Shown in pieces: positions 45,283 through 53,050 of a stretch of DNA of 64,000 nt. The notes beneath the pieces are model-generated. The model searched no databases, was not told the origin of the DNA, and saw only the letters and a program-made list of their open reading frames with translations. The stretch covers positions 87,911-151,910 of the forward strand of contig CAJUQO010000001.1 of NCBI GenBank assembly GCA_910588295.1, written 5' to 3'. Within the stretch, counting starts at the first letter, position 1. Each line of letters begins with the position of its first letter. This stretch comes from an uncultured Lachnospiraceae bacterium. Its GTDB lineage: Bacteria > Bacillota > Clostridia > Lachnospirales > Lachnospiraceae. The translations under genes and the position numbers were made by a program.

Positions 45283-46572
45283 TTATTTTTCTTCCTTCAT
45301 CCACCCCTCAATAGCCGCCAGAGTTTCCGCTGTCGTCTCCTCCGTGTGGCTGGTCGAAATAAACATGGCCTCAAACTGGGACGGCCCCAGATGGATACCG
45401 TGATCGATCATATACCGGAAATACCCGGCGAACGCCTCCGTATCCGAGTGTTTTGCAATTTCGTAATTCGTCACATGCTCGCGGGTAAAATACAGGCATC
45501 CCAGAGACGCGATACGGTTCATGGTACAGGGAACATCATACTGGGCCAGCAGCTTCTCTATACCATCAAAAAGGAGGGCGGCCGTTTCCGCCATCTGCGT
45601 ATATACCTGGGGATTCTCATAGAGAAATTTAAGCTGGGCCAGCCCCGCCGCCATAGCTACCGGATTGCCGCTCAGTGTACCGGCCTGGTACACCGGGCCC
45701 ACCGGGGCTACCATCTCCATGATCGCTTTCTTACCGCCGTAAGCCCCCACCGGCATACCGGCTCCTATGATCTTGCCGTAGGTGCGCAGATCGGGTTCCA
45801 GCTCATAATACTCCGCCGCACCGCCGAAGGCCAGCCGGAATCCGGTGATCACTTCATCCAGAATGAACACGGCGCCGTCGGCACGGCACAGATCCTGCAG
45901 CCCCTGCAAAAAACCTTTTTCCGGCAGCACCACGCCCATATTGGCGGCCACCGGCTCCACAATCACCGCCGCCACCTGATTGGGATACCGGGAGAATATC
46001 TCCCGCACACTGTCCAGATCATTATAAACCGCCGTCATGGTGTCCTGGGTACATCCTTTCGGCACCCCGGCGCTGTCCGGGATACCCGCCGTCATCACGC
46101 CGGAACCCGCTTTCACCAGCATAGCATCGCAATGGCCATGGTAGCAGCCCGCAAATTTGACGATGATATTACGCCCGGTATAGCCCCTGGCCGCACGGAT
46201 CGCGCTCATGACCGCCTCGGTACCAGAATTTACCATACGTACCATGTCCATACCTTTGATATTCCGGCAGATAAACTCCGCCATCTCCACCTCCAGCCTG
46301 GTGGCCGCCCCGAAGCTGAGGCCGCTCTGGCAGGTCTTAACCACCGCCTCCAGGATCATCGGGTTATTATGCCCCAGGATCATCGGACCCCAGGAGCCGA
46401 TATAATCAATATATTTGTTCCCGTCCTCATCAAATACATAAGGGCCGTTGGCGCCCTGGATAAACCGTGGGGTCATACCCACGGAACCGTAGGCCCGCAC
46501 CGGGCTGTTTACGCCGCCGGGTATACATTTCACCGCCCGCTCAAATAAGGCTTTGGATTTCTCTGCAGACAT
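45283..46572 (-). CDS. hemL: Glutamate-1-semialdehyde 2,1-aminomutase
   Basis: PLP enzyme forming 5-aminolevulinate from glutamate-1-semialdehyde, the step after HemA. 429 residues; PGGVNSPVRAYGSVG at the N terminus, FAGCYHGHCDAMLVKAGSG, LDEVITGFRLAFGGA and the PLP Lys region (GKIIGAGMPVGAYGGKK near 255, QAGTLSGNPVAMAAG) identify HemL. Last gene of the operon, 36 bases after hemB and followed by a terminator. Start with GGGAGGAG upstream of ATG. Confidence 0.96.
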   Translation of the reverse strand: MSAEKSKALFERAVKCIPGGVNSPVRAYGSVGMTPRFIQGANGPYVFDEDGNKYIDYIGSWGPMILGHNNPMILEAVVKTCQSGLSFGAATRLEVEMAEFICRNIKGMDMVRMVNSGTEAVMSAIRAARGYTGRNIIVKFAGCYHGHCDAMLVKAGSGVMTAGIPDSAGVPKGCTQDTMTAVYNDLDSVREIFSRYPNQVAAVIVEPVAANMGVVLPEKGFLQGLQDLCRADGAVFILDEVITGFRLAFGGAAEYYELEPDLRTYGKIIGAGMPVGAYGGKKAIMEMVAPVGPVYQAGTLSGNPVAMAAGLAQLKFLYENPQVYTQMAETAALLFDGIEKLLAQYDVPCTMNRIASLGCLYFTREHVTNYEIAKHSDTEAFAGYFRYMIDHGIHLGPSQFEAMFISTSHTEETTAETLAAIEGWMKEEK

Positions 46573-46608
46573 CAGCTGCTCCTCCCTTCAACTATAGATT
46601 CGCCTGTT

Positions 46609-47595
46609 TCAGCCGATCAGGCCCTCATCCATGCATTTTGCCAGCTCCTTCGCGTAATAGGTCAGGTATATCTGGGCTCCCGCGCGGTAGACGCTGACAG
46701 CCATCTCACACATGATCCGCTCCTCATCCACCCAGCCGTTGGCCGCGGCAGCTTTCACCATCGCGTACTCGGCGCTGGTACTGTAGGCGGCCACGGGAAC
46801 ATTCGTCACCTCCCGCACCCGGGTAATCATATCCAGATAATTCATGGCCGGTTTCACCATGACGATATCCGCTCCCTCCTCCACATCGAGAAGGGCTTCC
46901 TTCACGCCCTCCCGGCTGTTGTGGGGATCCATCTGATAGGACTTGCGGTCGCCGAAGGACGGCGCGGAACCGGCAGCCTCACGGAACGGCCCATAAAAGG
47001 CGGAGGCGTATTTGACCGCGTAGGACATGATCGGCGTCTCCTTAAACCCATTCTCATCCAGCCTGTTTCGGATAGCCAGCACCCGCCCGTCCATCATATC
47101 CGAGGGAGCCACCATATCCGCCCCGGCCTGTACATGGGACAGGGCCGTGCGGGCCAGCAGATCCAGCGTAGCGTCATTCTCCACGTCATGGCCGCAGAGC
47201 ACGCCGCAATGGCCGTGGGAAGTATACTCGCACATGCACACATCCGTTACATAGTACAGTCCGGGGAAGTCCTTCTTCGCCTGGCGCAGCGCCCGCTGGA
47301 CGATCCCGTCCTCGGCATATGCCTGGGAGCCCATGGCATCTTTCATCGCCGGGATACCGAAAAACATCACGCTGCCCACGCCCGCATCCGTCAGACGCTG
47401 CAGTTCCTCCCCCATATGATCCAATGTGTACCTGTACTGTCCCGGCATGGAAGGAATCTCCTCCACTTTATCCTCACCGTCCATCACGAACATCGGATAG
47501 ATCAGGGACGATTTATCCAGCCTGGTCTCCCGCACCATCCGGCGGATGCTGCCGCCGCCGCGTAATCTCCTTGGTCTCTTTAATAAATCCATCAT
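46609..47595 (-). CDS. hemB: Porphobilinogen synthase (delta-aminolevulinate dehydratase)
   Basis: Condenses two 5-aminolevulinates to porphobilinogen. About 328 residues: RPRRLRGGGSIRRMVRET at the N terminus, the zinc cluster DVCMCEYTSHGHCG near 117 (three Cys), first Schiff-base Lys in MSYAVKYASAFYGPFREA and the second in DIVMVKPAMNYLD. The Cys set marks the zinc-dependent class. Starts at 47595 or the adjacent ATG 47592, after GGAGG; the first ATG overlaps the TAA of the preceding fusion gene (TAATG), so the genes are translationally coupled. Confidence 0.96.
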   Translation of the reverse strand: MMDLLKRPRRLRGGGSIRRMVRETRLDKSSLIYPMFVMDGEDKVEEIPSMPGQYRYTLDHMGEELQRLTDAGVGSVMFFGIPAMKDAMGSQAYAEDGIVQRALRQAKKDFPGLYYVTDVCMCEYTSHGHCGVLCGHDVENDATLDLLARTALSHVQAGADMVAPSDMMDGRVLAIRNRLDENGFKETPIMSYAVKYASAFYGPFREAAGSAPSFGDRKSYQMDPHNSREGVKEALLDVEEGADIVMVKPAMNYLDMITRVREVTNVPVAAYSTSAEYAMVKAAAANGWVDEERIMCEMAVSVYRAGAQIYLTYYAKELAKCMDEGLIG

Positions 47596-50000
47596 TACCT
47601 CCTTAATTCTCCCGCGATCTCCGCGACCAATTCCACCAGGCTGTCCATGGACGCCCTCTTTGCCACATAACACTTCATGCCATGGCTGCCGGCCTCCGCC
47701 GCCGTCTGCTTTCCGATACAGGCCGCCGTCACCTTCGTGTGATCCAGCCCCGGTGTGGCCGCCACGAACCCACGCACTGTTGAAGCGCTGGTAAACACAG
47801 CCAGATCCACATCCCCGTTCCCAAAAGCCGCTGTCTGGTCCAGGATCTCCCCGGTTCTGTAAAGGGTATGGTAGGTGGCAATATCCGTCACCTCCAGATC
47901 GTCCCTCCTGCCAAGCTGCTCAATGATCTCATGATTCCCGATCTCCGCCCGGGGAATCAAAATCCGCGCCTTCCACTCACAGCGCCCCGCCATGGCCTGG
48001 CCCAGATGGGCGCCGTCGTACACATCCGGCACAAGATCGGCAAATATACCCAGCCGCTCCAACTCTCTGGAAGTGCCCTGGCCGATGGCGGCAATCTTCA
48101 CGCTGCCCAGAGCGCGGATATCCTTCCCCGCACGCTTAAGCTCCTCAAAAAATATTTTCACACCGGTGGGGCTGGTAAAAGCGATCCACTGATAACTTCC
48201 CAGAGAGGCGATGGCCTTCCCCAGCGCTTCATTATCTTCTATCCGCTCCGTACAAATAGCGGGCATCTCCAACACTTCCGCCCCCAGGGCGCGCAGCTTC
48301 GCGGCCATCTGCGAGATTAAATCTCTCGGTCTTGTCACCGCCACCTTCATTCCCTGCAAGGGCAGCTTCTCATACCAGGCAAATTTCCCGGCCAGGCCGC
48401 AGACCCGGCCCACCACAATGATCGCCGGCGTTTTCATCCCCCGGCGCAGAGCCTCCTCTTTTAACGTGGATACCGTCGCCACAACGCGCCTCTGGCCCGC
48501 GGTAGTACCCTGCTGCAAAACAGCCGCCGGCATATCCGGATCCATACCCGCGCCCACCAGTCCGTCACAGATATCTTCCAGAGCCGACATCCCCATCAGG
48601 AACACCAGCGTTCCCCCGGTGCGCACCAGGGCTTCAAAATCACAGGTAAATACCTCGCCGGCCTTTTTGTGGCCGGTCACGATATGCAGAGATGAACAGA
48701 AATCCCTGTGGGTCACCGGAATCCCATTATAAGCCGGAACCGCCAGGGGAGAAGTCACCCCCGGCACTACCTCGAAAGGAATATGGTTGGCCGCCAAAAG
48801 CTCCAGCTCCTCGCCTCCCCGTCCGAAAAGAAAGGGGTCTCCCCCCTTGAGGCGCACGACACGGCGCCCGGCCTCCGCCTCCTCCAGAAGTATGCGGTTT
48901 GTCTCATACTGGGGCTTACTATGATGTCCGGAACGTTTTCCCACATTGATCGCGCGGACGGTATCCGGAATCATCCCCAGTACACCGTCGCCCACCAGAC
49001 TGTCGTAAACAATCACGTCGGCTTCCTCGATCACCTGTTTCCCCTTGACCGTCAAAAGCCCTACATCCCCGGGGCCTGCTCCCACGAGATAAACCTTTCC
49101 CGGAGATTTTTTCTCTTCCTTTGTCTTTCTCCTCAGTTTTTCTGCCAGTTCCTCCCCCAGCGCCTCGGGCCGTTCGGCATCACCGGCCAGCGTTCCCTTA
49201 CTCCATTTTTCCGTCTCTTCATCATAATACAGCCCTGTCAGAAAGATCTGTCCCCCCTGCACCACACCGTAGGCAGCCACCGGTGAGGAACAGCCTCCGT
49301 CCAGCGCCCGGACAAAGGCCCGCTCGCCGCGTCCCGCCAGGGCGGCGTCCCGGTTCTCAAACCCTTCCAGATAGCCGTAATCTTCCCCTTCTCTTCCCTG
49401 CACAGCCAGTATCCCCTGTCCGGCGGCGGGAAGCATCTCCTCCACCGTAAAATACCGGGAAGCCCTGTGCAGAAGGCCCAGCCTCGTAAGGCCCGCCGCC
49501 GCCAGCACTGTGGCGGCATACTCTCCGCTGTCCACCTTCTCCAGCCTGGTCAGCACATTGCCCCGGATATTGGCAAAGGTCGCCTCCGGGTACAGTTCCT
49601 TCAATTGCAGCATCCGGCGCAGGCTGGAACAGCCGATGGGCTTGGACAGATCCAGCTCCTTTGCTCCCTCCGGCAGCACCAGCACATCCCGGGGGTCCTC
49701 CCTGGCGGAAAACGCCACAATCGGAAGCTCTCCGGGAATCTCCATGGGCATATCCTTCAGGCTGTGCACCGACAGATCGCTCCTGCCTTCCATGAGGGCT
49801 TTATCCAGTTCTTTCACAAACAGTCCTTTGCCGCCGATCTTATCCAACCTGCGATCCAGTATCCTGTCACCGGTGGTCTTCATTGTCAACAGCCGCACAT
49901 CCATTTCTGGATGATGCGCTTTGATCCACGCCATCACCTGCTCGCTCTGTACGACTGCCAGCCGGCTCTCCCGGCTTCCTATATATATACGCTTACTCAT
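47595..50000 (-). CDS. Trifunctional HemC-CobA-HemD fusion
   Basis: About 801 residues in three enzymes. Residues 1-295 are hydroxymethylbilane synthase (IGSRESRLAVVQSEQV, LPIVAFSAREDPRDVLV, DGGCSSPVAAYG with the dipyrromethane Cys). Residues 300-545 are uroporphyrinogen-III C-methyltransferase (KVYLVGAGPGDVGLLTVKG, RLKGGDPFLFGRGGEE, GVTSPLAVPAYNGIPVTHRD). From 547 to the end is uroporphyrinogen-III synthase (KVAVTRPRDLISQMAAKL, FTSPTGVKIFFEELKR, FTSASTVRGF). It therefore runs porphobilinogen to uroporphyrinogen III and on to precorrin-2 in one chain. CobA-HemD fusions are common in Clostridia; the added HemC is rarer in my memory. ATG at 50000 has GGAG six bases upstream. Confidence 0.94.
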   Translation of the reverse strand: MSKRIYIGSRESRLAVVQSEQVMAWIKAHHPEMDVRLLTMKTTGDRILDRRLDKIGGKGLFVKELDKALMEGRSDLSVHSLKDMPMEIPGELPIVAFSAREDPRDVLVLPEGAKELDLSKPIGCSSLRRMLQLKELYPEATFANIRGNVLTRLEKVDSGEYAATVLAAAGLTRLGLLHRASRYFTVEEMLPAAGQGILAVQGREGEDYGYLEGFENRDAALAGRGERAFVRALDGGCSSPVAAYGVVQGGQIFLTGLYYDEETEKWSKGTLAGDAERPEALGEELAEKLRRKTKEEKKSPGKVYLVGAGPGDVGLLTVKGKQVIEEADVIVYDSLVGDGVLGMIPDTVRAINVGKRSGHHSKPQYETNRILLEEAEAGRRVVRLKGGDPFLFGRGGEELELLAANHIPFEVVPGVTSPLAVPAYNGIPVTHRDFCSSLHIVTGHKKAGEVFTCDFEALVRTGGTLVFLMGMSALEDICDGLVGAGMDPDMPAAVLQQGTTAGQRRVVATVSTLKEEALRRGMKTPAIIVVGRVCGLAGKFAWYEKLPLQGMKVAVTRPRDLISQMAAKLRALGAEVLEMPAICTERIEDNEALGKAIASLGSYQWIAFTSPTGVKIFFEELKRAGKDIRALGSVKIAAIGQGTSRELERLGIFADLVPDVYDGAHLGQAMAGRCEWKARILIPRAEIGNHEIIEQLGRRDDLEVTDIATYHTLYRTGEILDQTAAFGNGDVDLAVFTSASTVRGFVAATPGLDHTKVTAACIGKQTAAEAGSHGMKCYVAKRASMDSLVELVAEIAGELRR

Positions 50001-50076
50001 CCCATACTCCTTTATCCCGCAATCCGTGGACAAACGGCATATTCTGATACAACTCCCATACCTCTGTCCGTGGATC

Positions 50077-50580
50077 CTACACCCCCAGTTCTCCCCGATC
50101 CAGGAGTTCCTGCACCCGTTCCCGCAGGGCCCGCACCCCTCTGTGATCCTTCCCCGCACCGTTGACACCAATCACAAACCCTCCGCGGCGCACGATACCC
50201 GGAAAGTGAAAATCGCATTTTTTCTGATCGGAACAGACATTGACAGGCACCCCCCGTTTCCTGCACTCGTCATGGATTTCCTCATTCAGCCCCGGATCAT
50301 CCGTTGCCGCCAGCACCATATCCGCTTCCTCCAGATCTTCTGGTTTATACGGCCTGGATACCAGGCGGCACGCGCCCTCCTCCGCCATGGCACGTACCGC
50401 CGGAACCGCTTCCGGCGCGACCACCCGGATATCCCCGCAAAAATCCGCCAGTGTACGAATACGCCTGGCGGCTATCCTCCCTGCGCCGATCACCACACAA
50501 GTCTTCTCACTTATATCGACAAATAAGGGGAAAAAGACTTTTTCCCTATAATCCTTGGCATGTTCACCTTTACCTCTCAT
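50077..50580 (-). CDS. Precorrin-2 dehydrogenase / sirohydrochlorin ferrochelatase-like (CysG N-domain, Met8p type)
   Basis: About 167 residues. FFPLFVDISEKTCVVIGAGRIAARRI is the NAD-binding start of this family (GxGxxA; split 11-36), followed by IRVVAPEAVPAV, VLAATDDPGLNEEIHDECRK and VNVCSDQKKCDFHFPGIVRRG with the conserved Asp and substrate residues. It oxidises precorrin-2 to sirohydrochlorin; whether it also inserts iron is uncertain in the short form. The start at 50580 lies inside hemA (11-base overlap) with only a weak GGG site, so translation probably depends on hemA coupling. Being beside CobA, it commits the pathway to siroheme or cobalamin. Confidence 0.9.
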   Translation of the reverse strand: MRGKGEHAKDYREKVFFPLFVDISEKTCVVIGAGRIAARRIRTLADFCGDIRVVAPEAVPAVRAMAEEGACRLVSRPYKPEDLEEADMVLAATDDPGLNEEIHDECRKRGVPVNVCSDQKKCDFHFPGIVRRGGFVIGVNGAGKDHRGVRALRERVQELLDRGELGV

Positions 50581-51799
50581 ATACCCGTCCCATACCTTCA
50601 ACGCACTCCAGGAAAACATCCTTTTCCATGGTATCCCGCAATCCGTAAATCATCTTGCCGACTACTTTCCCGGCCGCCGTGTCAATGGATTTCTGCAAAT
50701 CCGCCCGGGCCGTATCCTCCAGGGGGAGATGGGTCAGAATCTTATGTATACGCAGATTCAGATCCTCCACAGCCTTCTCCTGTATATCCTTAATCTTAGG
50801 TATCAGATCCCTTCCCTCCAGCCAGTCATAAAATTCCCGAATCTGCTCCTGAAGCACCGTCTCCGCCTCCTGCAGGGATTCACTGTAATTTTCAGTCATG
50901 CCGCTGCCCTTAAAATCATCAATATCGTACAGCTCCAGCCCCGCCAGCTCCCGGACACCGGGCTCAATATCCCTGGGAACGGCCAGATCAATGAAAATCA
51001 CGCCCTTCTTCCAGACCGTTTTTTCCATCAGCTCACTGGTAATCGTATAATTGGGGCTGGCCGTGGCGCTGACCACGATATCACAGTAGGGCAGCATTTC
51101 CATACGTTCGCCATAGTCGATCCGTTTGCATCCCACAGGAATGTTGACCATACCGCTTCTGTACTGGCGCACCGTCACCGTCACATCCGCATCCTGGGCT
51201 TTCAGCGCCTGGGCCGCCAGCTTGCCCATCTCACCGTTGCCGATCACCAGACAGGACATGCTTTTCAGATCTATCCCCCGTTTGGCCAGCATCGCCACCG
51301 CGCTGTCCATGGCCGTATAATTCGCCCTGGAAAAACTGACGTCTGTTTTGACTTTTTTCCCCGCCGTCACGGCCATCCGAAACAAAACCTCCAGCACACT
51401 GTCCGTGCTGAAATTCTCTCTGGCCAGTGACAGGGCGTCCTTTACCTGGGTCAGAATCTGATCCTCTCCAAGAATCTGGGACTTCAGTCCGCAGGTCAAA
51501 TAAAAGAGATGGTTCACCGCCTCCCTGTCTCTTCTCTCCACAAAGTACGTTTCATACTGTGCGGGTTCCACTCCCTTCACACGGCAGAGCAGTTCGCACA
51601 GGGAACCGTCCCAGTCCTGCTCGGCGCTGACCCAGCACTCCATACGGTTGCAGGTGGAAAGTATCACGCAGCCCAATATTCCCTCCGTATTTTTGAACGT
51701 TTCCATAGCGGCCGCGGCATTTTTCTTCGTAAACGAAAACACCGCACGGATATCCACCGCGGCTCTGTTATGGTCAATGCCAATCATACAGATGCTCAT
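50570..51799 (-). CDS. hemA: Glutamyl-tRNA reductase
   Basis: First step of C5 tetrapyrrole synthesis: reduces glutamyl-tRNA to glutamate-1-semialdehyde with NADPH. About 409 residues: GIDHNRAAVDIRAVFSF, catalytic Cys in VILSTCNRMECWV near 48, LTCGLKSQILGEDQIL near 102, NADPH loop CLVIGNGEMGKLAAQAL near 180 and a dimerisation helix at the end. ATG at 51799 follows GGAGG by nine bases. It opens the operon hemA-sirC-hemCcobAhemD-hemB-hemL. A hairpin precedes it at 51836-51866; no cobalamin riboswitch is seen. Confidence 0.95.
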   Translation of the reverse strand: MSICMIGIDHNRAAVDIRAVFSFTKKNAAAAMETFKNTEGILGCVILSTCNRMECWVSAEQDWDGSLCELLCRVKGVEPAQYETYFVERRDREAVNHLFYLTCGLKSQILGEDQILTQVKDALSLARENFSTDSVLEVLFRMAVTAGKKVKTDVSFSRANYTAMDSAVAMLAKRGIDLKSMSCLVIGNGEMGKLAAQALKAQDADVTVTVRQYRSGMVNIPVGCKRIDYGERMEMLPYCDIVVSATASPNYTITSELMEKTVWKKGVIFIDLAVPRDIEPGVRELAGLELYDIDDFKGSGMTENYSESLQEAETVLQEQIREFYDWLEGRDLIPKIKDIQEKAVEDLNLRIHKILTHLPLEDTARADLQKSIDTAAGKVVGKMIYGLRDTMEKDVFLECVEGMGRVYER

Positions 51800-51835
51800 C
51801 TCTAAGTACCTCCAAAATCGCATTTCAGTTTATCT

Positions 51836-51866
51836 GAACGGTTCCTCCTCTATGGTAACCGTTCAT
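51836..51866 (-). promoter_or_regulatory. Leader hairpin of the hem operon
   Basis: TGAACGGTT and AACCGTTCA arms (9 bp, perfect), 13-base loop, 37 bases upstream of hemA. The arms belong to the same CTGAAC-N-GTT family as the dispersed palindrome. Confidence 0.5.
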
Positions 51867-51933
51867 GTATGCCTCAACGCACAAATCCATGATACCATAT
51901 CTGTTAATAAAGCGAAACCTTGAATTTATGCAA

Positions 51934-51955
51934 AACAGGCATAAGCGTCATGCCT
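51934..51955 (-). terminator. Weak terminator of the RNase H gene
   Basis: AGGCAT and ATGCCT arms with a seven-base loop overlap the stop codon; the following GTTTTG tract is short. Confidence 0.4.
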
Positions 51956-52565
51956 CAATGCCCAACGCCTGTTTCGCCAGGGCATCCGCCATATCGTTAT
52001 ACTTGTCGCCGGAATGACCCGCCACTTTGACAAAAGAAATATCCACCCTGCCGCGGATGCTGTCATAATATTCCCTGTACGCCTTTGTGCCGTCCCGGTT
52101 CGTCTTCCAGTCACCCTGGCACCATTTGGCGATCCCCTCGTAGTCATGATAAATGATCAGCCGCTTAAAACCATGCTCCAGAGCATAGCGCATCGCCGCC
52201 TCGGCCCCCTTGATCTCCCCGGCCACATTACGCATCTTTGCCAGTTCGCCGTCTCTAATTTTCTCACAGAAATGCTGTTCGCCGTCTCCGCCCAGCAGCA
52301 CCATGCCATAAGAAAATTCTGAACCGCCGCTGTAACTACCGTCTACATAGGCTGCCAGAACCCCCGGTTCCACGGCCAGCTCTGCCGCCGTCTTCCCCTC
52401 TGCTTTATCTCGGTTAAGCCCCATATAGGCCTCAGCCTCCTCCATGGTAGGAAAACCCTTATATTCCGCGCCGGAAAAACCGCGAACCTGCTCCCGGCAC
52501 AGATCCCAAGACGTATAGATCCCCGGCGTTTTTCCCTTTCGCACCGCATAAAATTTTTTAGCCAT
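51948..52565 (-). CDS. Ribonuclease H family protein with viroplasmin domain
   Basis: About 205 residues. The N-terminal 45 residues are a viroplasmin/caulimovirus-VI RNA-binding domain (KFYAVRKGKTPGIYTSWDLC, GFSAEYKGFPTMEEAEAYM pattern). The C-terminal domain is RNase H1 with catalytic Asp in YVDGSYSGG, Glu in GEIKGAEAAM, Asp in IYHDYEGIAKW and Asp in YNDMADALAKQA. It removes RNA from RNA-DNA hybrids in the cytoplasm. ATG at 52565 follows AAAGGATG. It diverges from the tRNA-Gly gene. Confidence 0.94.
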   Translation of the reverse strand: MAKKFYAVRKGKTPGIYTSWDLCREQVRGFSGAEYKGFPTMEEAEAYMGLNRDKAEGKTAAELAVEPGVLAAYVDGSYSGGSEFSYGMVLLGGDGEQHFCEKIRDGELAKMRNVAGEIKGAEAAMRYALEHGFKRLIIYHDYEGIAKWCQGDWKTNRDGTKAYREYYDSIRGRVDISFVKVAGHSGDKYNDMADALAKQALGIEA

Positions 52566-52598
52566 ATCATCCTTTCCGCAAAATTTTTGAAAAAAATA

Positions 52599-52628
52599 TT
52601 GCTTATCTCTATACATCTGTGTTATAAT
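52599..52628 (+). promoter_or_regulatory. Promoter of tRNA-Gly
   Basis: TTGCTT, 18-base spacer, TATAAT; the tRNA begins 35 bases further on. Confidence 0.7.
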
Positions 52629-52662
52629 AGCATTCGTAGCAAAGCTACAGGTTGAAACACAT

Positions 52663-52733
52663 GCAGGATTAGTACATCGGTAGTATGTCAGCTTCCCAAG
52701 CTGAAGAGGCGGGTCCGACTCCCGTATCCTGCT
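52663..52733 (+). tRNA. tRNA-Gly, anticodon CCC
   Basis: 71 bases. The acceptor stem GCAGGAT pairs with ATCCTGC, the discriminator is T as in tRNA-Gly, the anticodon arm is TCAGC-TTCCCAA-GCTGA giving CCC, and the T arm is CGGG-TCCGACT-CCCG. CCA is not encoded. The gene is intact. Its 3' half faces the integrase remnant and the phage-like element, so it is the probable attachment site; the second att copy was not found inside the window. Confidence 0.92.
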
Positions 52734-52776
52734 CTAAAATTTCCTTTATTTTAAGGATTTTTAATAACAGATCATC

Positions 52777-52820
52777 AAGAAGATACTCCGACATACGTTC
52801 GGTTATCTTCTTTTTTTTGC
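52777..52820 (+). terminator. Terminator of tRNA-Gly
   Basis: AAGAAGATA and TATCTTCTT arms with an upper CCGA/TCGG stem, followed by T8. Confidence 0.8.
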
Positions 52821-52849
52821 CTGGGCTTGAAACTCGGGCATGGAACTGA

Positions 52850-53017
52850 TCATCGCGCTCTTCCTGCATGTTCTGCATCTGGAAGATAAGTCCTCCACGT
52901 CCCATCGCTGCCTTGCGATATTTTCCATGGATACATGCCTAATAGTTTTTTGTTCATTTTTATCGTCTCTTGTCCATGCAGCAAATCAATAATACCATTT
53001 TCAACGGCATATTTCAA
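52850..53017 (-). pseudogene. N-terminal fragment of a tyrosine integrase
   Basis: The minus strand reads MKYAVENGIIDLLHGQETIK (from a TTG) then MNKKLLGMYPWKISQGSDGTWRTYLPDAEH in pieces before a stop at 52850-52852. This resembles the arm-binding N terminus of clostridial phage/ICE integrases (ILKYAVENGIID, K-W-G-DG-W-TYLPD). The catalytic domain with the R-H-R-Y residues is gone. Its frame continues that of the DUF262 gene past the stop codon and it has no ribosome site, so it is inactive. Confidence 0.65.
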
Positions 53018-53050
53018 TACATCTTGATTGATACCAAATTTCTTTTCTTT

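Noticed and set aside
51800-51947. Cobalamin riboswitch before hemA
   Set aside because: The leader is too short and holds a single hairpin; no B12-box-like sequence was found.
52669-52905. 78-codon minus-strand frame running into tRNA-Gly
   Set aside because: Its last third is the reverse of the tRNA and its terminator; the integrase remnant reads in another frame of the same DNA.
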